From Isochrysis galbana (Eukaryota; Haptophyta; Isochrysidales; Isochrysidaceae), in contig CM030934.1 of the NCBI GenBank assembly GCA_018136815.1, forward strand, positions 6,247,698 to 6,311,697: DNA of 64,000 bases. The letters run 5' to 3'. The position numbers were made by a program, and so were the translations under genes. Of the stretch, positions 33,576-43,228 are shown in pieces. The notes beneath the pieces are model-generated. The model saw nothing but the letters and a program-made list of their open reading frames with translations. It was not told where the DNA came from and ran no database searches. Every line of letters begins with the position of its first letter. Within the stretch, counting starts at the first letter, position 1.

Positions 33576-34070
33576 GCGCCCCCGTCTTCTCTTACCCAAA
33601 CAAACAGCCCCACCGTATCCTGGCACCCACGCCCATAATCTCACCGGCGGGTGCGTGTGAGCACAAATGGCCGCGTTTCGCAGGTGTGTAGAGACTCGAG
33701 ATCAATCAAGCTATTTAGCTATTTGTAAGCGTTGAATAGAAACCATAACGCACTGAGGCGAAATAACGAAGTGCAGGACGGCGACATGCCCACCTCATAC
33801 TACCTCATACGCCCCACCGCACATACTTCCTTGGCACAGCACCGACATACTTGGCACGTGAGCATATGACGACAGGTGGGAAGATGGCAGAAGCGAGCGA
33901 GCGAGCACATTAAGAGACTTGGACGGGAAACGACGCACAGGAAAGCAGGAAAGGCGTGAAGGCGCCGTCGCACACACAGGAGAGTGGAAATGGCGCGACT
34001 GGTGGCCTAGTACTAGGTAGTAGGCGGTCACCACATGTCGGATTCGCGCTATCATTCAATGTTCCGGTCC
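33576..34070. other. Intergenic, no gene recognised
   Basis: Mixed-composition sequence flanking the hAT remnant. A short duplication, CATACTACCTCATACG, is at 33795-33811. Nothing else seen. Confidence 0.45.
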
Positions 34071-35327
34071 TCAATCTGTGATCTCGAGGGAAAAGCGCTC
34101 GTGCTTAAAGTTTGGATAGCGCTGCCTCATGTCCTGCATGAAGTCGCGATTGACGCGAAGAACCGCGAGCATTTCGATTTCGACTTCACGGTCCTCGAGG
34201 AGTGTGTTGCCCGCTGTCATCACTTGACCAGCTGCACGAAGCACTCGTTCACAGAAAGACTCCGCGTTTAAAGCGCCGATCTGAGCGAAGGAGGAGGATG
34301 CCATCGTGGGGATGAATCCGAACTTAGTGCGAGAAGCGTCATCGCGTTCGATGGACGTGTAAAGCTTGCCAACGTCCAACAACGGCATCAGATCTGCCAC
34401 TGGGTCAAGGCGACTTTCATCAGCAAGTGGGAGGTCTTCAGCGAATTCCGCCTTCCAATTCACGTTGTGCTTCCGCCAACTCTTTATTTAAGGCGGCTCC
34501 GCCTTCCTCTCTGAACTTGGACTCCATCTCTGCCTCTGTGGGCTCTGGCGGTGCATGGTGAGTAGATAGACACGCGACATGTGGACCTGTGCGAGATGCC
34601 CTCACTCACCTGCTTCCTTCCTAGAACTGGTGGACTCTCCATTCCAACACCGGGCCGCGCGAGGAGAAGAGCTTGAGAGCGCATCATGTTTAGGAAGAAT
34701 TTGTCCTCGAACCCTCGCTTCGAAATGTGCATCTCCGCGTACATGTACCATTGCGCTTGGGCTTGAATGGCGTGTTCGAGGGGCGTGAGGGTGTAGCTCA
34801 ACTGCGTCTGGATGATCTTCTTCTTGCCGTCCTTGGTGGCGAAGACCGGAACGTACGCCGCGGCCTTCTCCGTCAGGTCGAGATCGCGGGCTCGATCGCG
34901 GGTGACCTTCTGTGCCGCCGCTTGCGAGTCCGCATGCTTGAGTTGAAGATGTCGGCACGCCGAGGACGAAATCCACGGGCCACCAGCCACCAGGGCTGGA
35001 GCGCGAGAGCTTGAGAGGCGTGTTGCATGCGAAGCCGTCGGGCTCGATGTGCACGCAAATGTGTGTAAATCCATCGTCGAGAAGCTGCGCGCCGCGGCCA
35101 TTCCTCTTCAGCCGCTTCACGCTCTGCCAAACTACCGATGTAGCCTGGCGCGCCCTCTTTGCCGGAGTGTTCCGGCCGACCTCGTGGCTCCCCATGGGGG
35201 TGAGCATGTCGCCGAAGCCGTCGTCATGCGTGCTGCTCGTCACTGCCGACTGCGCTTCCGATACCTCCGACATCGTGCGCCCGACCGAACTCGGTTGGGA
35301 AAGCGGGGAGGAGAGGTCTGCTTCCAT
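34071..35327 (-). pseudogene. hAT transposase remnant, catalytic core deleted
   Basis: Read on the minus strand: 35327-34970 holds a basic BED-zinc-finger start (VVWQSVKRLKRNGRGAQLL, a Cys pair in HICVHIEPDGFACNT). The finger's His end (HLQLKHADSQ) lies in another frame, so there is a frameshift near 34970. The second part continues through KKKIIQTQLSYTLTP and FLNMMRSQALLLARPG to about 34640. The RNase-H-like catalytic middle is absent. From 34463 to 34071 comes the hATC dimerisation region (ALNAESFCERVLRAAGQVMT ... LLEDREVEIEMLAVLRVNRDF). Termini with hAT-like inverted repeats or 8-bp duplications were not identified. Confidence 0.75.
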
Positions 35328-35565
35328 CGCCCGACGACGTTCTGTTGAGGCGCGGAGTAGCGCTAGCGATACAGCGATACAGCGCTACACGACAAGAAAA
35401 AAGAAAAAAGAGAAAAAGAAAAAAAGCCTTTCTCACTTCTCACTTCTAACCCACCCCCCCTGTCGCGCCCTGTCGCGATCTGTCGCGTTTCCTTACTCAT
35501 ACCTCCAGCGTGGAGTAAGGAGTAAAGCTGACCGTCAAGCCCCTTGACCGTCAATCTGACCGTCA

Positions 35566-35643
35566 AGAGAACAGAGAACAGAGACACAAAGCGGTCGGTC
35601 GGTCGGTCAGTCGGTCGGTCGCTTTCTCTGTTCTCTGTTCTCT
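35566..35643. repeat. Long perfect inverted repeat with GGTC microsatellite loop
   Basis: AGAGAACAGAGAACAGAG (35566-35583) pairs perfectly with 35626-35643; inside, AAAGCG (35588-35593) pairs with CGCTTT (35620-35625), enclosing (GGTC)n. The right arm continues as TCTGTTC heptamer repeats to about 35668. It lies just before a TAATAC-containing A/T stretch. Confidence 0.85.
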
Positions 35644-35754
35644 GTTCTCTGTTCTCTGTTGTCTGTTGTCTGTTGTCATTATCGTAAAGCTGATGATAAT
35701 ACTCAAAAAAAAATCTTTTAATATTCTCGCCTCACTCGTGGCATTGGAAGACGC

Positions 35755-35905
35755 TCTCGAAGCCACGCCCTTTCTCTTCCCACTCCCCCACTCCCTGCCT
35801 TGCGGCAACTCCCCTCGTGCTCTACTTAGGGGCCCGGGTCGTGCGGGGGGTTCCGGGGTTCGAGCTAAGCGGGGTGCACCTGTCCCCAACAGTAAGTTCT
35901 CACTT
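35755..35905 (+). repeat. Dispersed repeat family C, copy 2
   Basis: Similar to 28712-28840 (CACGCCC..., CTTCCCACTCCC, CTGCCTTGCGGCAACTCCC, CGTGCTCTACTTAGGGGCCC). It contains GGTTCGAG, which loosely resembles a tRNA B box, but no tRNA fold could be drawn. Confidence 0.5.
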
Positions 35906-36052
35906 TCCTCCTGTTCTGTTGAGTGACCTGTCTATATAGAAAGTGTTGCAGTGTGTCGTCGTACTAATGCGCACGGGCGTTCACTCAGCGTGTCCGTAGT
36001 TATGATCAGCCGCCCGTCCGAAATATCGGTCAGAGCGGGGTGATGCGTCGCA

Positions 36053-36870
36053 TCATGCGAGTCTCTCGGCTAAACCGAGAGCTTTCGCTACGAGGCCGAA
36101 TTCCTGGCTGAGTTGTAGCCTGCCTTTCTTGTCTTCGAGAAATATGGGGGTGCTGAGTTCCGTCGTTTTTTTGATCTTTGGTTTTCTTCCCTGAGCGGCC
36201 TTATATGTTCGCATGGAGTTGTGGGGATCCGGCAAGGTACTGCCTCGAACTAGGGTGGCAAACCTCGTTAGTCGTTAGCGTGGATTCAAGGACTGGTATG
36301 TAGTGGAAATTGTACGCCTCGTAGTCTACTCTATAGAAGTCTTTTATGATGTATTTCCATGCAATTATGTATAGCGCTTTTAGGCTGTCGGGGGTGGTCG
36401 TGCCGGGGTATGCGAAGAGTCTGTCTTTCGCTATCTGTGCACGCGACCTCTTAGGAGGAAGGAGGCGTATGCTTTGCAAGGGCGTCTATGGTTTCGAATA
36501 TCATTTTCGTCGCGGGGCACCATGCTAGATGACACGATCTTTCTTGGTGGTCGTGGCATAGTCTGCATTTATTTGTCAGGCTGTCTGGGAATCTGTTTCT
36601 AGTGCCGATCCTTCGGTGAGTTATATGCTTGAAGTGTAGGTGCTTATCCTTATCCGTGTGTTTTAGCAGCGGCATTGTGTAAAGTCGAGCTATATGTTTC
36701 CATTCGTCTTTCGTGATGTTCAGTCTATTCTCCCATGCGGACCTCGCCGCTTGCGGGGCGTGTTTTCGGTTTGTTTTAATCACTTCTTTGGCGATGTCGG
36801 AGACGGTGATCGCGTCAAGAGCGACCCTTCCTTTGCGTATGGCATATTCATCCGCCAGCGGGTACTCCAT
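36053..36870 (-). pseudogene. Non-LTR retrotransposon 3' ORF remnant (zinc-binding RT C-terminus)
   Basis: Three frames in succession (36870-36451, 36479-36201, 36235-36053) make one protein-like product with two frameshifts. The first contains a zf-RVT-like region: HFKHITHRRIGTRNRFPDS then CRLC-x-HDHQERSC-x4-C, as found after the reverse transcriptase domain of LINEs. The second continues with LKALYIIAWKYIIKDFYRVD. RT itself is missing upstream. The last part is Lys-rich. Confidence 0.6.
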
Positions 36871-37025
36871 GAATCTTGATGATAATACTCAAGGTATCAT
36901 CGCGGGCTGACACGCGAGAGCGCCCGGGCTGGCTTTGGGAGGGGATCCGCTTGCACTGACGCCGGCACTGCGGGGGGGGCGCGCACAGAGGGGGCGCGCA
37001 CGGGGAGAGGGGGGGGGGGGCAGAG

Positions 37026-37193
37026 TGTCTTATGATGTCTTACCAGTGTCTTATGAAGTCTTACTCCGTCGCCGTAAATAAGACACTTGGAGCCCTGTCT
37101 TACTAAGGCGGCGGCGCGACGTAAATAAGACAGTTGGGGGTGTCTTACGAGCAAATTTTTCGTAAGATCTTACTAAGCAAATGAGCTGTCTTA
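37026..37193. promoter_or_regulatory. Cluster of TGTCTTA heptamers upstream of the COPI-associated gene
   Basis: Exact TGTCTTA at 37026, 37036, 37047, 37096, 37141 and 37187; exact inverse TAAGACA at 37079-37085 and 37126-37132; one-off AGTCTTA at 37057; and a perfect 12-bp palindrome GTAAGATCTTAC at 37162-37173 made of two half sites. Eight exact sites in 168 bp, ending 40 bp before the TATA box at 37233. Best read as a multi-site transcription-factor platform; a decayed tandem repeat is the alternative. Confidence 0.6.
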
Positions 37194-37232
37194 CTAAACG
37201 CCCAACACTGGCCCAGATGAGTGACGACCGTG

Positions 37233-37240
37233 TATAAATA
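37233..37240 (+). promoter_or_regulatory. TATA box for the COPI-associated gene
   Basis: TATAAATA, 144 bp before the start codon at 37384. The expected transcription start near 37265 would give a 5' UTR with a CT-rich stretch (37318-37345). An upstream ATG at 37269 opens an out-of-frame 60-codon uORF that overlaps the main start if it is in the transcript. Confidence 0.6.
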
Positions 37241-37383
37241 GAAAGGTAGCACGGACACAATACCGGGAATGGGGAAGCTGCGCGCGCTCCCTCCCGCGCT
37301 TTCCCTCGTTGCTCGGCTCTCCCGTCTCTCTCTCTCTCTCTTCCCATCCGCTGGCGCCTCTCCGCTTGGGCGGGAGGCCCTTC

Positions 37384-38007
37384 ATGCAGTCGGCGAATTG
37401 TCTTCATCGCCAGCCAATTCGCCGCATCGCCACCATCAGCCGCTTTCTTAACACCATCAACGCCCTTTTCTTGATTGTAGTCGGCGCCATCAGCTTCCTC
37501 GGCGCAGTCTTGCACCCGCTTGATGGCGCGTTCGAAGCGGCACTGCTCTCGCTATACACGGTAGGATTCGGCGGCATATTGCTGCGGTATGAACTGCGCA
37601 TCGGGGCCGAGGCGCTTCAGCGGGATTGTGGTTTTCTCTTCACATTTGGCGGCCGGAGTGCATTTCTGATTCTGATGGCCAATTTATGCTGGACTTGCGG
37701 GATTATGGGATTTGTCGGTGCTGTGGTGACGAATATCAATGCTGCGTTGAACGTGTACCTGCTGGTATCACACCCCGTCTTTACTTCCGGAGAGCTCACC
37801 TGGACTACCATCGAAGATCTTGCAGATGGGGGAGAGACTTTCACAACTGTGGCTAGAGATCCTGCTGCCGTGGCGCAAAGCGCCCGCGGTGGTCCAGGAG
37901 ATGGGTTCTATCAGTACAGTCTAGGGTCAGGAGTGCCATCTGTATCCTATGCTGTGAACAGCCAGCCGAATCATCGGGAGAGAAACGATTTCGACGAGAT
38001 GCTGTGA
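37384..38007 (+). CDS. COPI-associated membrane protein
   Basis: Intronless, 207 aa. Four membrane segments: INALFLIVVGAISFLGAVL, ALLSLYTVGFGGILL, FGGRSAFLILMANLCWTCG and IMGFVGAVVTNINAALNVYL. The signature RRIATISRFLNTINALF, a cytosolic Arg-rich start and RDCGFLFTFGGRSAFLI match the COPI_assoc family (PF08507), small proteins of Golgi/coat vesicles. The C-terminal 70 residues are hydrophilic. The start at 37384 is the first in-frame ATG; longer frames upstream use non-ATG codons in the CT-rich leader. Confidence 0.85.
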   Translation: MQSANCLHRQPIRRIATISRFLNTINALFLIVVGAISFLGAVLHPLDGAFEAALLSLYTVGFGGILLRYELRIGAEALQRDCGFLFTFGGRSAFLILMANLCWTCGIMGFVGAVVTNINAALNVYLLVSHPVFTSGELTWTTIEDLADGGETFTTVARDPAAVAQSARGGPGDGFYQYSLGSGVPSVSYAVNSQPNHRERNDFDEML

Positions 38008-38379
38008 ATGAGAGCTGCTTCGGGAACCTTGTCTCGTGCCCCATGCTCAACTCTACTACCACTACAACTACAGGGGCCGAGGAGATGTCCTGCATCTGAG
38101 AATAATGCATGACCAGATGCCAGGAGAGGGGGGGCGCGCACTATCTGCATGTTGAGGCTAGGGCTGAGACCGAGACTCAGCGTGACCTCGGACGGTACGG
38201 TTTCTCACACGTTGCTCCAATAGCTCGTGATGCAATGGTCTATTGCATTGTTGTCGTAACACGTCGCACATGCTGTATTCGTTTCAATAAACCTGAGAAT
38301 ACATCGGCATCGAATTCACCCACCACACAACTGTTCTTGTCCTAGTCTGATACTATCTATGAGGGCAAGTGTACTTCGA

Positions 38380-38770
38380 CGGTGGCTGCCTCTCGTTTCT
38401 TGGGCCAACGCGTGTGCTTGCCTGAGGGCGAGCCAGGCAGCTCAGGGGGCAGTGGAGGCTGGGGCTCAGCCCCTGGCCTATCCTGCCTCTCCAACGCGTG
38501 CCTCGATGTCCTTGGGTGCCCCCCACAGTCCCCTGTCTGCCTGGTGACCAGGAGGGGGGGGAAGGGTGAGTACGGGTGCTGGCCCAAGTGGGCGCCCGGG
38601 GAGTGCGCGTCCTGGCACCCGCGCCCACTGGAGGAGGTCTGGGTCAGTGTGTTGAGTGCTCAGCCCATGCCTGGAGGCAGGGCATGAGAGTGTCTGACGG
38701 GCACCCCCGGAGGGAAGTTAGTGCCCGATGAAGGGGGGCGCAGAGCGCCCCCATTGCCCCTTATTATAAC
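38380..38770 (+). repeat. Family E repeat followed by GTTAGTGCCC module (family F)
   Basis: 38380-38700 aligns by eye with 11575-11870 (AGCTCAGGGGGCAGTGGAGG; CTGCCTCTCC; GGTCTGGGxCAG; TGCTCAGCCC...GGCAGGGCATGAG). 38711-38765 (GAAGTTAGTGCCCG, GGGCGCAGAGCGCCC hairpin, ATTGCCCCTT) resembles 51745-51805. Non-coding. Confidence 0.6.
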
Positions 38771-39369
38771 AATAGGTTGACTACTACTAGGAGTACTAAA
38801 AAGGTGTCGGGACATCAATCGAATGGAGCCCATCAAATGTCCATACTTATTTATACAACAATATTTCACATACCCTGTTATCGATGTTTAATATCTACCG
38901 CAATTTGGCAGGACTAGTTGGTTGGGCGAATTTTGGCAGGACTAGCTCACATCGCGCCGCGCACTTCAGTCCCTTGCCCAGGCAGGGCGCCAGGGCGGCT
39001 TCTCCTCCACGCACGAGGTCTACGCCCAGCTGTCGGAACAGGTTCGCGATGCTCTCCCGTTCAGGAAGGCCGATACTCAATATGTTCACTTTCGACGCGT
39101 GCCCGGTCCATTGCCAGACATTCTTAGTTGATAGCGCTTCAGAGATAGGATTCATTCTAAGGTCTCGATACGCAGAGCACGCTATTCAAAACAAATACCT
39201 AGTCGAACTGAAAATCCCGACCGGTCGAGGCAGGAACAGGACTTTGACACAAGATACTGGACTCTCAGTCCAGGGTTTATTGAGCGCTTCGAAAATGGTT
39301 ACACTGTGGATGATGATAATTATGATAATATGGCCAGCGATTACGAGGCGACAGAGCAGAGCACCAAAA
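38771..39369. other. Intergenic with a short open frame, no gene called
   Basis: TTTGGCAGGACTAG is repeated at 38904-38917 and 38933-38946. Frames on both strands across 38890-39430 are open, but neither shows a domain or consistent codon preference. The minus frame (38895-39155) has the more protein-like composition. Confidence 0.35.
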
Positions 39370-39715
39370 CCAGGAGGGGCAAGGGCCGGCGCGGCCCGGC
39401 CCGCGGCCACTCGCCTTGGCGAGAGAGATTAGTTAGCGCTTCTAGGCTCCTATTTCAAGAGTCCCCCCCCCCCCCCTGCGTTGTTTTTACCCGAGAGGGG
39501 TTCTCACCCAGCGTGGCCTCGAGGGGAGGGCGTGCTGGGGTGCGCAGGGTCGGTGCGTGCACTGGGGGCGGAGGACAAATATCGAGGGGAGGGGACAATG
39601 CCCCCTCCCCCCGCTAGCACTCGGACACCTGGCTCGTCAGGCATGGCGGGAATCCGGGACGGAAACGTTGTGTCCAATTAGCTAGTGGGGTTGGCTAGGA
39701 TATAACATTAATTAT
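39370..39715 (-). repeat. Dispersed repeat family D, copy 2 (inverted)
   Basis: Reverse complement of the 33190-33575 repeat, beginning with GGCCGCGGGC-type sequence, a C-tract at 39463-39477, TGCGTTGTTTTTACCCGAGAG, and ending GTGTCCAATTAGCTAGTGGGG. The two copies face each other across 5.8 kb. Confidence 0.75.
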
Positions 39716-40017
39716 TTTGTTCTAGCGGCTATTCGGGCGGTTCTCTCCGGTGGTTATTCGGGCGGGGCTCATTCTTGGCCGCAGTTATACGTTATACGGG
39801 CGATTCTTTGCTTTGCGCGGTTTGTTTTTTTGGGCGGGGGGAGGGCACAATGTTAGTTGCGGGACGCATAAGCATATCGCCGCCCGCAGCATTGCGAGTG
39901 ATTGCGACTGCTCGCATAGGCGGTTGTCTAAGCCCCGTGCACCAGGTGATGGACAGGGAAAGCGATGGGAGTCTAGTACGCTAATAGGTTTTAGCGATGA
40001 CTACGTAAGCCGTATCA
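39716..40017. other. Intergenic, short GGGCGG-type repeats
   Basis: TATTCGGGCGG at about 39728 and 39754 and TATACGGGCGA at about 39794 are near repeats. Otherwise this is the 3' flank of the minus-strand peptidase. Confidence 0.4.
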
Positions 40018-41797
40018 TCACGACCTGTTCAGACGCTGGGCAGCGGACGACCCATGCGTCACTGTGGCTGTGGGAGCAATCTGATGAGCATTTGGCGACC
40101 CAGCTTTGGTAGCGAAATCTCCCCTGGGCGAGCCGTCTTTATGATTGCGTGAAAGTGCACGAAACTTATCCGTAGCCTCAATCACCTGCGCTTGAAGTCC
40201 TGAAGAATACATTGAATGGCCATCACCGGTAACGATGCGTAGATCCATTTCAGGCCACATTCGGTGCAAATCAAGAGCGGTGGAAGGCGGGCAGATCATG
40301 TCGCAACCACCCTGGACTGCGACACAAGGAATATGGCGAATGCGGTCAATCCTGGATAAAATGCCGTCGTCTCCGCCGCTGAACCCACCATAATGAACTG
40401 AATGGACGGAATAGTGGCATGTGAGAATGGCTTGTGCTGGCACCCAAGCTGTAGGATTTAAAGGAGTGGACGAAGGAGCTTGCAGACGCTCCGGAATTGC
40501 CGCGATCGTTTGTGTGGCCAGCAATGAGCCTACATCATCAATTTGATTCGAAGGGGACAAAGAAGGCGGTGAGGCTGGCGGCAGTGGGGCCGGTGGCGGT
40601 GAGGGTGGGACCGGTAGCGGTGGCGGAACTGGCGGCGGCCGTGTGGTGATGGCTGATGCGACCCGCGCTTCGAATGCCTCTTGCGATAGGGCGTGCTCGA
40701 CAGCTGACGAATCCAAAACGTCGTCTCCGCACAACCATTGCATACTGGAAGGATCCCAACGCCATAAATACTGCAGAGACGAGTCTTCTCTAGCGCCTGC
40801 TCCAGGCGTCGCGGCTAGCAGTGAGGGGTCGCGGGTCTGCAAAGGTGGTGCCCATGGCCGTGCTGTTGCTGACTGCCCAAGGGCTGCGCCCATCCCGGTG
40901 ATGCTTGCTTCCCATTGCATCCACTTCCTAGCAGCCATCGCTCTCTTCGTATCATCGGCCCCGGTGAGCATTTCAGCATACTTTTGCAGCACGCTCATGT
41001 CGTCACGCACCTCCAATTCTACATGGCGCTTGCGAAGGTTGGATTCATCATCAAGTGCGGCGAAATGTCTCCATCCAGCAGGACTAAGCCTAGCAGCGCC
41101 GCCCCGTTCACCAAATAGCCACGAAACTTCTGAGCTTCGCATGAGGCATACCTACTTTGGGAATGGGGCGGTCTTAAGAGGCACACAACTACGACTACAG
41201 GTGAAGGCCAAGGCAACGGGCTGAGACATCCTTGTGGGGACTGCTTACCGCCCTCACGACGAGCGAGGCAACGCGATTGGGGTGCGCTTGAGCGTATTCG
41301 AGGGCTAGCGTGGTGCCCCACGAGCCCCCAAGCACGCATGCCCACTTCTCAATCCCGAGATGGACTCGCAGTGCCTCAATATCCTCGATTAAGAAGGGTG
41401 TCTCGTTCGCAGCTATGGAGCCTAAGGGCCCGGACCTGCCACATCCCCTTTGGTCGTGTAGCACGACCCGGTAATGGTCGGGATCAAAGAAGCCAGCGTG
41501 TCGGCGTGCACAGCCCGCTCCGGGACCACCGTGCAGAAAGAGGGCGGGCGCGCCCTCTTCCTTCCCATGCTCCTCCCAATAGATGGAGTAGCCATTGGAG
41601 ACTGCGAGAGAGCCGCTCGCGCGTGGCTCTTGCACGGGGTAGAGGACGCGCGAGAGAGAGTCGGCAGCGGAGAGCTCTGGGACGCCCAAGCGGCCGCGCC
41701 TCGCCAGCTGACGCCCGCCCAGCCCGCTCAGCGCCGCGGCAAGGCAGCTCGCAGCGGCGAGGATCAGAGGCGAGACGCCCATCCTACCTTTGCCCAC
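40018..41797 (-). CDS. Proline iminopeptidase (alpha/beta hydrolase, S33) with long insertion
   Basis: Two exons, 41797-41249 and 41151-40018 (phase 0, GTAAGC...AGTAG), giving 560 aa. The family removes N-terminal proline from peptides. The N-terminus is hydrophobic (SPLILAAASCLAAALSGL), a likely signal/anchor. LYP...GSLAVSNGYSIYWEEHG starts the core. HGGPG oxyanion loop at 89-93; nucleophile Ser159 in GGSWG; Asp467 in GGCDMICPP; His495 in GDGHSM. The junction reads VVRA-VCLMRSSEVSWLFGERGG, matching the family. Typical enzymes are about 315-330 aa; here about 160 extra residues, Pro-rich in the middle, are inserted in the lid region before the Asp. The C-terminal tail (60 residues) is also extra. 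Confidence 0.9.
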
Positions 41798-41936
41798 TCC
41801 CGAGAGAGGAGAGAGGGAGAGAGGGAGGGCGAGAGGGGGAGAGGACGAGAGGTCGGAGGTTCAGTTAGAGCAAGGGAGCTCGACGTCGTCTCTCCTCCAC
41901 GTGAGAGAGACGGAGTGATGCGATCAAAATAAATAG
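41798..41936 (-). promoter_or_regulatory. Peptidase upstream region: pyrimidine tract and AT box
   Basis: On the coding strand 41870-41800 is C/T-rich, and CTATTTATTTTG lies at about 41936-41925, a possible TATA-like element 130 bp from the ATG. Typical of the arrangement seen at other genes in this window. Confidence 0.35.
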
Positions 41937-42158
41937 CGCGTGCGCGGTCTCCCGCTCAGCCATTCACACGCTGCTTCACGGGGCCGGCGCACGCGATGGA
42001 TCGCGCGTACTCCCTCCCATGATTGTTGGATGCGTCGTCGTCGGCGCGTTGGCGCTTCTGCGACATAGGCGTGTCCATGGGCACCCACACTGGCGGCGGT
42101 GACGGCTAGAGAGGAAAGGGGCGCCGCGCGCTCCATGCCCATCACCCTATCGTTATTG

Positions 42159-42330
42159 CGATAGTTGTAGTTTGTAGTTGTGGTTGTGGGGAAAGGGTTT
42201 ACCGACGCCATGCTAGCCCAGGGTGTCGGTGGCGATCGTTTTAACGATAGTTGTAGTTGTGGGGAAAGGGCCTACCGTAACTTACCGACGCCATGCTGGC
42301 CAAGGGTGTCGGCGGCAGGTTCGTGGGGAA
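42159..42330. repeat. Two-copy tandem repeat, period about 87 bp
   Basis: CGATAGTTGTAGTT, GTGGGGAAAGGG, ACCGACGCCATGCT and GGGTGTCGGxGGC occur in order from 42159 and again from 42246. A third partial GTGGGGAAAG follows at 42322. GCGCGCTCCATGCCCATCACC just left (42126) recalls the family B start. Confidence 0.7.
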
Positions 42331-43228
42331 AGAGGCAGGTAGGAGACAGATGGGGCCCAGGGCCATGGACCTAAGGGGGAACCGCCCCGTCGGCTGTTGG
42401 GCCCAGGTAGTACAGGTACGTTAGTATTAGTATTTAAAATTAAAAGTATCGAGAGTTAGGGTAAGACTTAGACACTTAGACTAGCCTGTGCCCTACCATA
42501 GAGCGGGAAAGCGGGCTAAGGCAGTGATTTTGGGATCGGGGCGATGTCAGCGGAACCGCTAGAGGGAAAATGCTAGTCGCGGTTAGCGTTAGCGGGCACC
42601 TTCAAGAATCAAGAATATTTTTTTTCAGCTTTAACATCATGATTCTTCAAGATGAGTATACGGGCGGTGCCCGTTGTCGGTTGGTACCAGGCAAGCTAGC
42701 GGTACCAACACTCAGTTGTTTTGTTATTATCATTTTGATCATGGTGTTAGATACAGTGGTAAATACCGGAAAGGTCTGCGGCTAAGACACAGCTAGACAC
42801 TCCGGCATGTAGTTCTGAGTATTTGAGAGTTGTGGAAGTGATGGGCAAAGAATGGTTGGGACGTGGGCCGATACAAATGACACCAACGACAAACCCACCG
42901 ATCGACAGTGTTGGCGTACGCAGCAAGGAGCAAGGAATGCTCTTGCACACAAGCAGGACGAGACTTGCTCTATCCAATGTGGCGCATATGATTGATTTGT
43001 GTTTCCTTTGCAACGAGAGAGCGCGAACTTGATCCCGGCTCAGATGTTGCAGAACCAGAAATGTTCGGGCAGCTGGGCAAAGGGCAATGTCATGACGCAG
43101 CGATACTGCAGCGTTTGATAAAAGTAGCTGTAGGATCGAAGGGCTTCCACTTTCCTGATGGAGCATCAAGCAAGAGATCCCAATAGCAGGGGCTGTCATG
43201 GAGTTCGCACACAGACCGAACAGCTCAT
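42331..43228. other. Intergenic, 3' flank of the translocator gene
   Basis: 42400-42800 is A/T-richer with no exon. 42780-43228 is probably the 3' UTR/flank; the open minus frame there (42747-43199) has no domain and no consistent codon bias. Confidence 0.45.

Noticed and set aside
37309-37383. N-terminal extension of the COPI-associated protein
   Set aside because: Begins at a non-ATG codon in the CT-rich leader; the first in-frame ATG is 37384.
42747-43199. 150-codon minus frame downstream of the translocator
   Set aside because: Lies in the expected 3' UTR; no domain or codon bias.
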